Source: Pseudomonadota bacterium
GTDB lineage: Bacteria; Pseudomonadota; Gammaproteobacteria; Burkholderiales; Burkholderiaceae_B
NCBI GenBank assembly: GCA_023440825.1
Contig: JAEXRL010000009.1
Coordinates: 1-64,000 of the forward strand
Length of the DNA: 64,000 nt
Direction: 5' to 3'
The notes beneath the pieces are model-generated. The model was not told the origin of the DNA. It did no database searches and was given only the letters and a program-made list of their open reading frames with translations. Position numbers and translations under genes: made by a program. This document shows positions 55,468-64,000 of the stretch, in pieces (the stretch's first letter is position 1; every line of letters begins with the position of its first letter).

Positions 55468-56184
55468 TTACGCTGCCGTGATGGTGACTTCCAAGGGGGT
55501 GAGTGCAGCGATACGTCCTATGAGTGTGTCGCCTGGATGCACGGCTCCTACGCCTTCTGGGGTGCCAGTGAAGATGAGATCACCTGGCATGAGGCGATAA
55601 AGCTGAGAGAGTTGGCAAATGATTTCTGGTACGTTCCAAATCATTTTTTCCAGTCTCGATTGCTGTTTAAGGGTGCCGTTTACTTCTAGCGATAAGGGAC
55701 CCTCGAGCAGGTGCCCTACCGTTTCGACCGGATGTATGGGGGCGCAGGGCGCTGAATGATCGAAGGACTTGCCGATCTCCCACGGGTGTCCGCGCTGACA
55801 GGATGTGCGCTGGTGATCGCGCCGGGTCATATCCAGACCCACTGCGTAACCTAGTACTAAGTCCAGTGCATGCTCCATGCTCACATGGCTGCCCTCGGCA
55901 CCAATGGCGATGACTAATTCGGCTTCATACTGGAAGTCTGAGGTAGCGGGAGGCATAGGAACCTGACCGTTTGTGACGATGGCATCGGTCGGTTTTTGAA
56001 AAAAGAAGGGGGGATCGCGCTCATCACCTTCTTGCATTTCCCGAATGTGCTCTAAATAATTTCTTCCTACACAGTAAATACGGCGCACACCAAATAGTTC
56101 ATCGCGACCGACGATTTGGATATAGGTGGGAGCTACTTGTGGTGCAGCAAGACCTTTATGGTCTTTAGATACGGTAGACGTCAT
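55468..56184 (-). CDS. Fumarylacetoacetate hydrolase family protein, probable fumarylpyruvate hydrolase
   Basis: Metal-dependent C-C hydrolase, 238 residues. VRRIYCVGRNYLEHIREMQEG, PPFFFQKPTDAIV, and the metal-binding acids in FQYEAELVIAIG and YAVGLDMTRRDHQ place it in the FAH family; the start is closest to NagK-type fumarylpyruvate hydrolases of the gentisate pathway. GDLIFTGTPEGVGAV is the C-terminal signature. Gentisate dioxygenase is not in the window, so the pathway is inferred. Lies upstream of the Bug receptor and downstream of an AraC regulator on the same strand. Confidence 0.88.
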   Translation of the reverse strand: MTSTVSKDHKGLAAPQVAPTYIQIVGRDELFGVRRIYCVGRNYLEHIREMQEGDERDPPFFFQKPTDAIVTNGQVPMPPATSDFQYEAELVIAIGAEGSHVSMEHALDLVLGYAVGLDMTRRDHQRTSCQRGHPWEIGKSFDHSAPCAPIHPVETVGHLLEGPLSLEVNGTLKQQSRLEKMIWNVPEIICQLSQLYRLMPGDLIFTGTPEGVGAVHPGDTLIGRIAALTPLEVTITAA

Positions 56185-56277
56185 TGTTTGCCTTTCAATA
56201 AATCAAGAGAAGTTCTTGTATTTATTATGTTTTATGTTGGAAAGGCAGTTAAGGGAGCAACTTGTCTAAAGGTAGGA

Positions 56278-57219
56278 CTATTTTGACTTTTCAGCCTCTC
56301 GAGACGCTACATACACGTTTTTTCGTAATGTTGAGGCGGAGCATCCCACCAGTTTTCGGAATAAACGACCGAAGTAGCTCGTGTCATTAAAACCGGTATG
56401 AAAAGCGATTTCCTTGATGTTCATATCTGTATGAATAAGCAGCTCCTTGGCGAATTTAATGCGCCGCTCATTCACAAGGTCGGTAAAGGTTTGCCCCGTT
56501 TCATTTTTAATCAGGCGGGCTAAGTAGCTGGGTGACAAATGTATGGCATCTGCTGTTTCTTGTAGTGATAAGGGCTTGGTTAAATTAGACCTGATATAAC
56601 GCATCACGCGTTGTAAGGTGCGTCGGTTGCCGGCTGCCCTCTGGTTAGATTGGGTAATATGACGAATATTCTCGTCGTAACGCTGCCATATCATGGCAAT
56701 GAGTTGAAGGACATAGCCTTTAACCAGAATACTAGAGGCTATTGAGCGTTCGGTATCTTCTTGTTGAATAGCCTGGCAAAGCTTATGGGCTTTTTCTATG
56801 CCTGCTTGATCCAGAGTGAAATCGATATGCTCCTGAGCTAAAAAGGGGGCTAATTCAGGTGCTCGCTGAGCAGGTACTTCTTCCAAGCTGAGTATATCGA
56901 CATCCCATCCAGGAAAAAGAAAAGAATGGCTGATGTTAAGTATGTAGTACTGGCTATCCGGTAACGTGGGGATAAAGTGCGTTTTGTAGGGCAGGATGAA
57001 ACAGATAGTGCCTGGTCCTACGGGGCGACTGACACTACCTAAAAAATGGCGGGTGTGGCCGTGTAGCTGTATGTGTATCTGATAGTACTGGTGCCGGTGC
57101 GGTGCTAGGTTTGGTAAAGCCATGTTTTGATCGCGTATGCCAAAGTCAGGATGTCCAGTGCGTTCTAACATGCGGTAATTACTGAGTCCGGGCGGCGCGT
57201 GTAAAGAGGGGGCATTCAT
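56278..57219 (-). CDS. AraC family transcriptional regulator
   Basis: Regulator of 313 residues. The N-terminal part is a cupin-like sensing domain (APHRHQYYQIHIQLHGHTRHFLGS, GPGTICFILPYKTHFIP). The C-terminal 100 residues carry the double helix-turn-helix (LSLQETADAIHLSPSYLARLIKNETGQTFTDLVNERRI and IKEIAFHTGFNDTSYFGRLFRKLVG). The Met at 57219 fits the family start; a longer frame to 57423 would overlap pyrE and is unlikely. It probably activates the FAH hydrolase and Bug receptor genes that follow on the same strand. Confidence 0.88.
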   Translation of the reverse strand: MNAPSLHAPPGLSNYRMLERTGHPDFGIRDQNMALPNLAPHRHQYYQIHIQLHGHTRHFLGSVSRPVGPGTICFILPYKTHFIPTLPDSQYYILNISHSFLFPGWDVDILSLEEVPAQRAPELAPFLAQEHIDFTLDQAGIEKAHKLCQAIQQEDTERSIASSILVKGYVLQLIAMIWQRYDENIRHITQSNQRAAGNRRTLQRVMRYIRSNLTKPLSLQETADAIHLSPSYLARLIKNETGQTFTDLVNERRIKFAKELLIHTDMNIKEIAFHTGFNDTSYFGRLFRKLVGCSASTLRKNVYVASREAEKSK

Positions 57220-57408
57220 GGCAATCACCGTTAAGGTAAGCGTGAGGCGGGTGGTTAAGCTTGTTGAAACACTTTGGCATGTCGTTACAAAGTGAGCAAT
57301 CGGTAAAAACAATAGTGAGGGGCAGACAAAGAAGGGCGAATAGCAAGGCAGGTTTACGCCGCCTGTGAAATAATACGGTCTTCTTCGTTTTCTTTTATAT
57401 CTACAGTT

Positions 57409-58080
57409 ATGTCGGCCATACACAGCAATCGCCGTGATTTCGTGCGCTTTTCGCTGGAGCAGGGGGTGTTGCGCTTCGGTGAGTTTAAAGTTAAATCCGG
57501 GCGTTTGAGCCCGTACTTTTTTAATGCAGGCTTATTCAATACGGGTGCCAGTGTCGGACGTCTGGCGCAGTTTTATGCGCAGGCTCTGATCAGCGCAGGC
57601 ATTGATTTTGATATGCTGTTTGGCCCGGCTTATAAAGGAATTCCGCTATCTACCGCGACGGCTATCGCTTTGTCTGCGCATCCCGAGCGTCAGGTGGATG
57701 TGCCCTTTGCGTTTAACCGCAAAGAGGTCAAAGCGCATGGCGAAGGCGGCGTATTAGTGGGGGCCCCCTTGCAGGGGAAAGTGGTGATTATCGATGATGT
57801 GATCACCGCTGGCACGTCTGTACGAGAATCCGTAGACATTATCCGTGCTGCCGGTGCAGAGCCTGTTGCGGTGTTGATAGCTTTGGACCGCATGGAGCGT
57901 GCGGGGAATGATCAGGTACTGTCAGAGCACTCGGCCGTACAAGATGTGGAGCAAAAATATGGCATGCCAGTTGTCAGTATTGCTTCTTTACAAGACATCC
58001 TGAGCTATTTGCGTGATGATGCAACCTTGGCGGCACACCATGAGCAGGTGGAAGCTTACCGTAAGCGCTACGGTATTTAA
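57409..58080 (+). CDS. pyrE: Orotate phosphoribosyltransferase
   Basis: Joins orotate and PRPP to OMP in pyrimidine synthesis; 223 residues. [23 protein letters not shown] is the family start, [20 protein letters not shown] holds the orotate loop, and [17 protein letters not shown] is the PRPP-binding motif. It is divergent from the AraC gene and converges on gatB, with a strong hairpin between. Confidence 0.96.
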   Translation: MSAIHSNRRDFVRFSLEQGVLRFGEFKVKSGRLSPYFFNAGLFNTGASVGRLAQFYAQALISAGIDFDMLFGPAYKGIPLSTATAIALSAHPERQVDVPFAFNRKEVKAHGEGGVLVGAPLQGKVVIIDDVITAGTSVRESVDIIRAAGAEPVAVLIALDRMERAGNDQVLSEHSAVQDVEQKYGMPVVSIASLQDILSYLRDDATLAAHHEQVEAYRKRYGI

Positions 58081-58090
58081 GGGCTGTACA

Positions 58091-58130
58091 AAGTTTAGTT
58101 CAGGCCTGTCACCAGACAGGCCTGAAACTT
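58091..58130. terminator. Bidirectional hairpin between pyrE and gatB
   Basis: TCAGGCCTGTC (58100-58110) pairs with GACAGGCCTGA (58115-58125) around the loop ACCA, with AAGTTT/AAACTT outside. It serves two convergent genes and ends just before the gatB stop. Confidence 0.75.
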
Positions 58131-58137
58131 ATAAGGC

Positions 58138-59595
58138 CTAGCTATCCAGCTTTTGCTTGAGCAAGTCGTTAATTTGCTGCGGATTTGCCTTGCCTTTGGC
58201 TATCCGCATGACTTGTCCTACCAAAGCGTTAAAGGCTTTATCTTTACCTGCTCGGTACTGCTCTATCATGTTGGGGTTAGCGGCTAGCACTTCGTCCACC
58301 ATGGCCTCAATGGCGCCTGTGTCGGTGATTTGTTTTAAGCCCTTCGCTTCGATAATGGCGTCGGCGTCGCCCTCATGCTCACCTTCCCACATCAGGGTAA
58401 ACACATCGCGAGCGATTTTATTCGAGATGGTGTTGTCGGCAATGCGTTCAATCAGTTTGGCCAGTTGCGCTGGACTCACCTTGGACTGTTCAATCGCCAG
58501 GTCTTCACGGTTCAGGCTCGAGGATAGCTCGCCCAGAATCCAGTTGGCGGCTAGCTTGGCGTGAGCGGGTGAGGCCGCCGCTAAAATAGCTTCGAAGTAC
58601 TCGGCGCTGGCACGGCTGACGGTGATCTGAGCACTGTCGTATTTGCTCAATTCATAGTCTTGTTCGAAACGGGCTCGTTTTTGAGCAGGCAGCTCGGGCA
58701 TCTCGGCCTGTACTCGGGCAATCCAGTCGGCACCGATAATAAGCGGTGGCAGATCCGGGTCAGGGAAGTAACGGTAATCATGCGCGTCTTCTTTGCTACG
58801 CATGCTGCGCGTTTCGTCTTTGTCGGAATCGTACAGACGTGTTTCTTGTGTGACTTTGCCACCGTCTTCGATGAGTTCGATTTGACGGCGTGCCTCGTAC
58901 ACAATGGCACGCTCTAGAAAACGGAACGAGTTGATGTTTTTCAACTCGCAGCGCGTGCCAAACTCGGCTTGGCCTTTCGGACGCACTGATACGTTAGCAT
59001 CCACACGGAAAGAGCCTTCTTGCATATTGCCATCACAAATGCCCAGCCATACCACTAGACTGTGTAAGGCACGGGCGTAGGCAACGGCTTCGGCTGCGGA
59101 ACGAATCTCTGGCTCAGAAACGATTTCCAGTAAAGGCGTGCCTGCGCGGTTCAGGTCAATACCAGTTGAGGATTCACCGTGAGGGCCGGTGAAACTTTCG
59201 TGCAAGGACTTACCTGCATCCTCTTCCAAGTGAGCGCGGGTCAGGTTAATGGTGCGTTCTTCTTCGCCCAGCATGAAGCTGATCTGTCCACCCGATACCA
59301 CCGGAATATCCATTTGGCTAATTTGGTAGTTTTTGGGCAGGTCAGGGTAAAAGTAGTTTTTACGCTCGAATACGGAGCGTGGCGCTATATGAGCGCCCAC
59401 GGCCAGACCGAAGCGTATTGCACGTTCGGCCGCTCCGCGGTTAAAGACGGGCAGGGCGCCAGGCAAAGCCATATCAACGGCATTAGCCTGGGTATTGGGG
59501 AGCGCGCCAAAGCGTGTGCTGCTGCTAGAAAAGATTTTTGATGCTGTTGAGAGCTGGGCGTGTGTTTCCAGCCCTATCACTATTTCCCATTCCAT
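58138..59595 (-). CDS. gatB: Asp-tRNA(Asn)/Glu-tRNA(Gln) amidotransferase subunit B
   Basis: Kinase/tRNA-binding subunit of the amidotransferase that makes Gln-tRNA(Gln) or Asn-tRNA(Asn) from misacylated tRNA. The 485-residue protein shows [54 protein letters not shown], and ends with the YqeY-like tail domain ([21 protein letters not shown]). It shares one base with gatA (TAATG), consistent with a single operon gatC-gatA-gatB. Confidence 0.96.
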   Translation of the reverse strand: MEWEIVIGLETHAQLSTASKIFSSSSTRFGALPNTQANAVDMALPGALPVFNRGAAERAIRFGLAVGAHIAPRSVFERKNYFYPDLPKNYQISQMDIPVVSGGQISFMLGEEERTINLTRAHLEEDAGKSLHESFTGPHGESSTGIDLNRAGTPLLEIVSEPEIRSAAEAVAYARALHSLVVWLGICDGNMQEGSFRVDANVSVRPKGQAEFGTRCELKNINSFRFLERAIVYEARRQIELIEDGGKVTQETRLYDSDKDETRSMRSKEDAHDYRYFPDPDLPPLIIGADWIARVQAEMPELPAQKRARFEQDYELSKYDSAQITVSRASAEYFEAILAAASPAHAKLAANWILGELSSSLNREDLAIEQSKVSPAQLAKLIERIADNTISNKIARDVFTLMWEGEHEGDADAIIEAKGLKQITDTGAIEAMVDEVLAANPNMIEQYRAGKDKAFNALVGQVMRIAKGKANPQQINDLLKQKLDS

Positions 59596-61118
59596 TATTT
59601 TTGTCCTGGTTGACGTTGATGCCAGTCGGTGGCTTGCTGGAATTGATCAGCAAAAGCCAGGAGTTGTCCTTCGCGGAAGTAGTTACCTATCAGGTGCAGA
59701 CCTATAGGCAAGGCCTTGTCATGAGCACTGCTAAATCCGCAGGGAATAGACATGGCGGGCAGGCCAGCCAGGTTAACGCCTAGGGTGTAAATATCGCCTA
59801 GCCATTCAGCGGTTGGATCTTGATTCTGAGCGCCAATAGGGCTAGCCAACTGGGGGGTAACCGGGCCGAGTATGATATCGCACTGACTAAAGGCTTTTTG
59901 GAAGTCGTCCACAATCATGCGGCGTACACGTTGCGCTTGTACATAGTAAGCATCGTAGTAGCCGTGGGACAGTACATAGGTACCCACTAAAATGCGGCGT
60001 ACCACTTCGGGGCCAAAGCCCTCAGCACGCGAACGACTGATCATGCTCTCTAGGTCATGGTATTGCGCTGCGCGGTGGCCGTAGCGCACTCCGTCAAAGC
60101 GCGAGAGGTTGGTTGAGGCCTCGGCAGGGCTAATCACGTAGTACGCGGGTATGGACAGCTCGGTTAAGGGCAACTGTATTTGTACGCGTTCCGCGCCTAG
60201 GCTTTCGTATGTCTGTAGGGCGGCTTCGATACTGGCAGCGATTTGCGGATCTAGCCCCGACCCAAAGAATTGTTCGGGCACGCCAATGCGTACACCTTTT
60301 AAAGGCTGGCTTGTGTTGTTGGCGTAAGCGTCTTGGGTAGCCTGATACTGATCGCGTATGCGCGCGCCCGTATTGGCCTGATCATCACAATGCTCAAGGC
60401 TAGTGGCATCGTTCTCGTCAAAGCCTGTCATGGTGCACAGAAGCTCGAGTAAGTCTTGCGCACTGCGGGCGATAGGGCCAGCTTGATCCAGGCTGGAGCC
60501 GTAGGCGATCATACCGTAGCGGGAAATGGTGCCATAAGTGGGCTTGATGCCACTGACTCCACATAAGGCGGCAGGTTGACGTATAGAGCCGCCGGTATCG
60601 CTTGCGGTAGCAGCCAGAACCAGGCCTGCGGCCACAGCCGCGGCTGAGCCGCCTGAAGAGCCTCCCGCAATCAGCTCTGGGTTCCAGGGGTTATGCACGG
60701 GGCCAAAAACAGAGGTTTCATTGCGAGAGCCCATCGCGAATTCATCGCAATTGAGCTTGCCTAAGGAAACGGTGCCAGCGTGCAAAAGTTTGCTCACCAC
60801 CGTTGCATCAAAAGGGCTGAGGTATTGTCCCAGCATTTTGCTAGCAGCGCTGGTGTGCCAGTCGCGGGTCACGAACAGGTCTTTGTGGGCAATAGGTATG
60901 CCGCACAATGGCCCAGCTTGGCCGCTGGCCAATTGCTGATCAGCCTGATCTGCCTGAGCCAGGGTGAGCTCACGGTTTTGCTCAACAAACACGTTTAGCG
61001 CTTGCTGTTGCTCGGAGTAGGCCAAAGCCTGGGTGGCCAGTTCACGTGCACTGACCTGTTTGTTCGCCAGCGCCTGACGGGCGGCGTGGATGCTGGGGTA
61101 ATCGGAGTAAAGAGACAT
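59595..61118 (-). CDS. gatA: Asp-tRNA(Asn)/Glu-tRNA(Gln) amidotransferase subunit A
   Basis: Amidase subunit that releases ammonia from glutamine. The 507-residue protein has the Ser-cisSer-Lys triad: the Lys in [12 protein letters not shown], the serines in [15 protein letters not shown], and [23 protein letters not shown]. The [20 protein letters not shown] stretch near the C-terminus is also typical. Follows gatC by 9 bases. Confidence 0.96.
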   Translation of the reverse strand: MSLYSDYPSIHAARQALANKQVSARELATQALAYSEQQQALNVFVEQNRELTLAQADQADQQLASGQAGPLCGIPIAHKDLFVTRDWHTSAASKMLGQYLSPFDATVVSKLLHAGTVSLGKLNCDEFAMGSRNETSVFGPVHNPWNPELIAGGSSGGSAAAVAAGLVLAATASDTGGSIRQPAALCGVSGIKPTYGTISRYGMIAYGSSLDQAGPIARSAQDLLELLCTMTGFDENDATSLEHCDDQANTGARIRDQYQATQDAYANNTSQPLKGVRIGVPEQFFGSGLDPQIAASIEAALQTYESLGAERVQIQLPLTELSIPAYYVISPAEASTNLSRFDGVRYGHRAAQYHDLESMISRSRAEGFGPEVVRRILVGTYVLSHGYYDAYYVQAQRVRRMIVDDFQKAFSQCDIILGPVTPQLASPIGAQNQDPTAEWLGDIYTLGVNLAGLPAMSIPCGFSSAHDKALPIGLHLIGNYFREGQLLAFADQFQQATDWHQRQPGQK

Positions 61119-61127
61119 AATGGCTGC

Positions 61128-61436
61128 TTATTCTATGACCGTGGGTACCAGGAACAAGCCTTCTTGTTCGGCGGGAGAGTTACGCATCATTTCCTGACGC
61201 TCGCTTTCTGTGCGGGTGGCCTCGGCCTGATCGTCGCGCAGACGCAGGCTAATTTGCTGGTGTGCGGCTAAAGGATGAAACATGGGTTCCACACCTTTTG
61301 TATCGATAGTTTGCAAAGCTTGGATAAGTCCGATAATGCGAGTGAAGTCCTGTTCAACTTGCGCAGACTGCTCGGCGGATAAGTCGATCCGCGCCAGTTG
61401 GGCGATGTGGGCAACGTCCTGCTGATTGATAGACAT
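61128..61436 (-). CDS. gatC: Asp-tRNA(Asn)/Glu-tRNA(Gln) amidotransferase subunit C
   Basis: Small stabilising subunit (102 residues) that wraps around GatA and GatB. The family start INQQDVAHIAQLARIDLSAE and the later VEPMFHPL and LFLVPTVIE are conserved. First gene of gatCAB, divergent from mreB with 267 bases between, an arrangement widely kept in betaproteobacteria. Confidence 0.94.
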   Translation of the reverse strand: MSINQQDVAHIAQLARIDLSAEQSAQVEQDFTRIIGLIQALQTIDTKGVEPMFHPLAAHQQISLRLRDDQAEATRTESERQEMMRNSPAEQEGLFLVPTVIE

Positions 61437-62747
<1,311 letters not shown>

Positions 62748-62793
62748 TCCCTGCCAACATCAGTTGACAGCAGACACCTGATGAAGGAAGTAA

Positions 62794-63702
62794 GTGATGC
62801 GAGAACAGGGAACACTCAGGCTTTTCAAGCGAGGGCCAGCCATCGAATTGCGAGCGGCTGGTTTCTTGCTGATTGCTGTGTGTCTCATTGTTGTGGATGC
62901 ACGCTGGACGGTTTTACAACCTGTGCGGCAAGGCTTGGCCATAGCAATTTATCCTTTCCAACGGGCAGTCATGGCACCTCGCGATGCCTTGGCGTATTTC
63001 AATAGCTGGACTGAAGCGGCTTCTTTAGCCCGTTCCGAGAAAGAGGCATTACAGCGTCAACGCATTGAGCTGGCTCAGCTCTCTACACACGCAGCGCAGT
63101 TATTGTCGGAAAACGAGCAGTTACGCCGTTTACTACAGGTTTCCGATACGGTGACTCAGTCATCCGTGGCTGTCGAGGTCTTTTACGAGCCGCCTAACGC
63201 TTTTTCCCATCATTTGATCTTTAATAAAGGCTCGGCAGATGGCATACTGCCAGGCATGCCAGTTATCGACGAGGGCGGTGTGGTCGGGCAGATTATGCGC
63301 GTGACTCCGTTTACCGCCGAGGCAGCCTTGTTGACCGATGATAAAGTGTCCATACCAGTGCAGGTCTTGCGTAATGGCTTGCGCTTGATCGCTTTTGGTG
63401 GAAATCAGTCCGGCCGGATTGAAGCGCGTTACCTGACTGCTGATGTCGACCTAGAGGAAGGGGACACCTTAATTACTAGCGGTATTGGAGGCTTATTTCC
63501 AGCTGGCCTACCAGTGGGTACGGTAGAGCGCATAGAACGGGATGTTGCGTCTGGCTTTGCCCAGGCAGTTGTGAAGCCTTTGTCGCACCCCGAGCGCTAT
63601 CGTCACTTTCTGGTCTTGTTAGTCTCCGTTTCCGATAAACCCGATTTACAGGACTCTCAGACCAATGGTGAGCAAGAGCAGCAAACAGGCTCCACCAAAT
63701 AA
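62794..63702 (+). CDS. mreC: Rod shape-determining protein MreC
   Basis: Inner membrane protein with one anchor segment (FLLIAVCLIVVDARWTVL) and a periplasmic coiled coil (residues about 70-110, rich in Ser, Glu, Leu and Gln), then the beta-barrel domains that contact PBP2 (VFYEPPNAFSHHLIFNKGSADGI, GMPVIDEGGVVGQI). It has 302 residues, with a Gln-rich C-terminal tail. It overlaps the start of mreD by 38 bases. Confidence 0.95.
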   Translation: MMREQGTLRLFKRGPAIELRAAGFLLIAVCLIVVDARWTVLQPVRQGLAIAIYPFQRAVMAPRDALAYFNSWTEAASLARSEKEALQRQRIELAQLSTHAAQLLSENEQLRRLLQVSDTVTQSSVAVEVFYEPPNAFSHHLIFNKGSADGILPGMPVIDEGGVVGQIMRVTPFTAEAALLTDDKVSIPVQVLRNGLRLIAFGGNQSGRIEARYLTADVDLEEGDTLITSGIGGLFPAGLPVGTVERIERDVASGFAQAVVKPLSHPERYRHFLVLLVSVSDKPDLQDSQTNGEQEQQTGSTK

Positions 63703-64000
63703 GCTCAGACGTTCACAACTTAGTGATCTTCAGCCTATCGATACACAGCCCTTTCTCAAGGCGGCGCATCCTTTATGGGTGTGGAGTAGCCTGTTTTTCA
63801 TGTGGCTGATTTCTTTGCTGCCTTGGCGCTTATGGGTGTATGCACCGGATATGCTGTTGCTGATGCTGGCATTTTGGGCCGTACATGCGCCCAATCGTGT
63901 GCCTTTGAGCTTGGCGTTTGCGCTGGGTCTGCTCATGGATGTACACGATGGTGCCATGCTGGGTGAGCACGCCCTGACTTATGTACTAGTGGTGTTTGGT
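63665..64000 (+). CDS. mreD: Rod shape-determining protein MreD (5' part, cut by the window end)
   Basis: The frame from ATG 63665 stays open to the window edge, 112 codons. After a polar N-terminus (SKSSKQAPPNKLRRSQL) come hydrophobic segments (HPLWVWSSLFFMWLISLLPW, YAPDMLLLMLAFWAV) and RVPLSLAFALGLLMDVHDGAMLGEHAL, the conserved core of MreD. The next codon, GTG 63668, is an alternative start. It completes mreBCD; the C-terminal part lies beyond the window. Confidence 0.9.
   Translation, partial: MVSKSSKQAPPNKLRRSQLSDLQPIDTQPFLKAAHPLWVWSSLFFMWLISLLPWRLWVYAPDMLLLMLAFWAVHAPNRVPLSLAFALGLLMDVHDGAMLGEHALTYVLVVFG

Noticed and set aside
57220..57423. Longer start for the AraC regulator
   Set aside because: It would overlap the pyrE start on the other strand and adds a Cys/Pro/Arg-rich stretch not found in the family.

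Overview
The window is a bacterial chromosome segment, densely packed with genes and of roughly even base composition. It looks like a betaproteobacterium of the family Alcaligenaceae (a relative of Bordetella, Alcaligenes or Paenalcaligenes). The reasons are a DUF3460-scpA-panC block, two Bug-type solute receptors of the tripartite tricarboxylate transporter (TTT) class, a DUF1185 gene, a Nudix-ThiE fusion, and gatCAB back to back with mreBCD. This placement is inference from gene content; no rRNA or tRNA gene was seen. There are no insertion sequences, prophage genes or CRISPR arrays, and codon use looks even throughout.

Layout. 1-7053 (minus strand): cobalamin uptake (btuB, btuF), thiamine synthesis (thiG, thiD), MTA/SAH nucleosidase, a divergent Pcm-like methyltransferase and a tolC cut by the window edge. 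A cobalamin riboswitch with its own terminator precedes btuB. 7435-12053 (plus): the B12-dependent methionine synthase metH, overlapped by one base by an XRE/MmyB-type regulator, which converges on an MFS drug exporter. 13570-18251: DUF3460, scpA, panC, a stand-alone LuxR-type HTH protein, an NlpE-like lipoprotein, coaE and zapD. 18526-27441: a complete four-gene RND efflux operon with two different permeases (MdtABC/MuxABC-OpmB type). 27455-30040 (minus): a spermidine-synthase-like protein, the Nudix-ThiE fusion and a DUF815 ATPase. 30212-36648: ispB, gltS, a glycosyltransferase plus LpxH-like phosphoesterase pair, ugd and a degenerate response regulator.

36833-42398: hemE, then an AT-rich spacer flanked by two perfect DnaA boxes, then the replication-restart pair priA-rep. 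42508-42744: an unrecognised 78-residue protein under a sigma70 promoter that contains two 12-bp palindromes. 43113-48303: a class III CoA-transferase, a two-domain 3-hydroxyacyl-CoA dehydrogenase, a TauE/SafE permease and a SulP transporter. 48373-57219 (minus): xthA, then accessory catabolic modules: FadR-type GntR regulator with hydrolase, DUF1185 and Bug receptor; DOPA-dioxygenase-like enzyme with DoxX; Bug receptor with fumarylpyruvate-hydrolase-like enzyme and AraC regulator. 57409-64000: pyrE, gatCAB and the rod-shape genes mreB, mreC and the start of mreD.

Most of the window is core metabolism. I found no clear undescribed system. The best leads are the twin-palindrome promoter of the unknown 78-residue gene, the DnaA boxes between hemE and priA, the riboswitch-led B12 block facing metH, and several proteins that have lost family-defining residues (Pcm-like, ThiE domain, NlpE-like, pseudo-receiver regulator).
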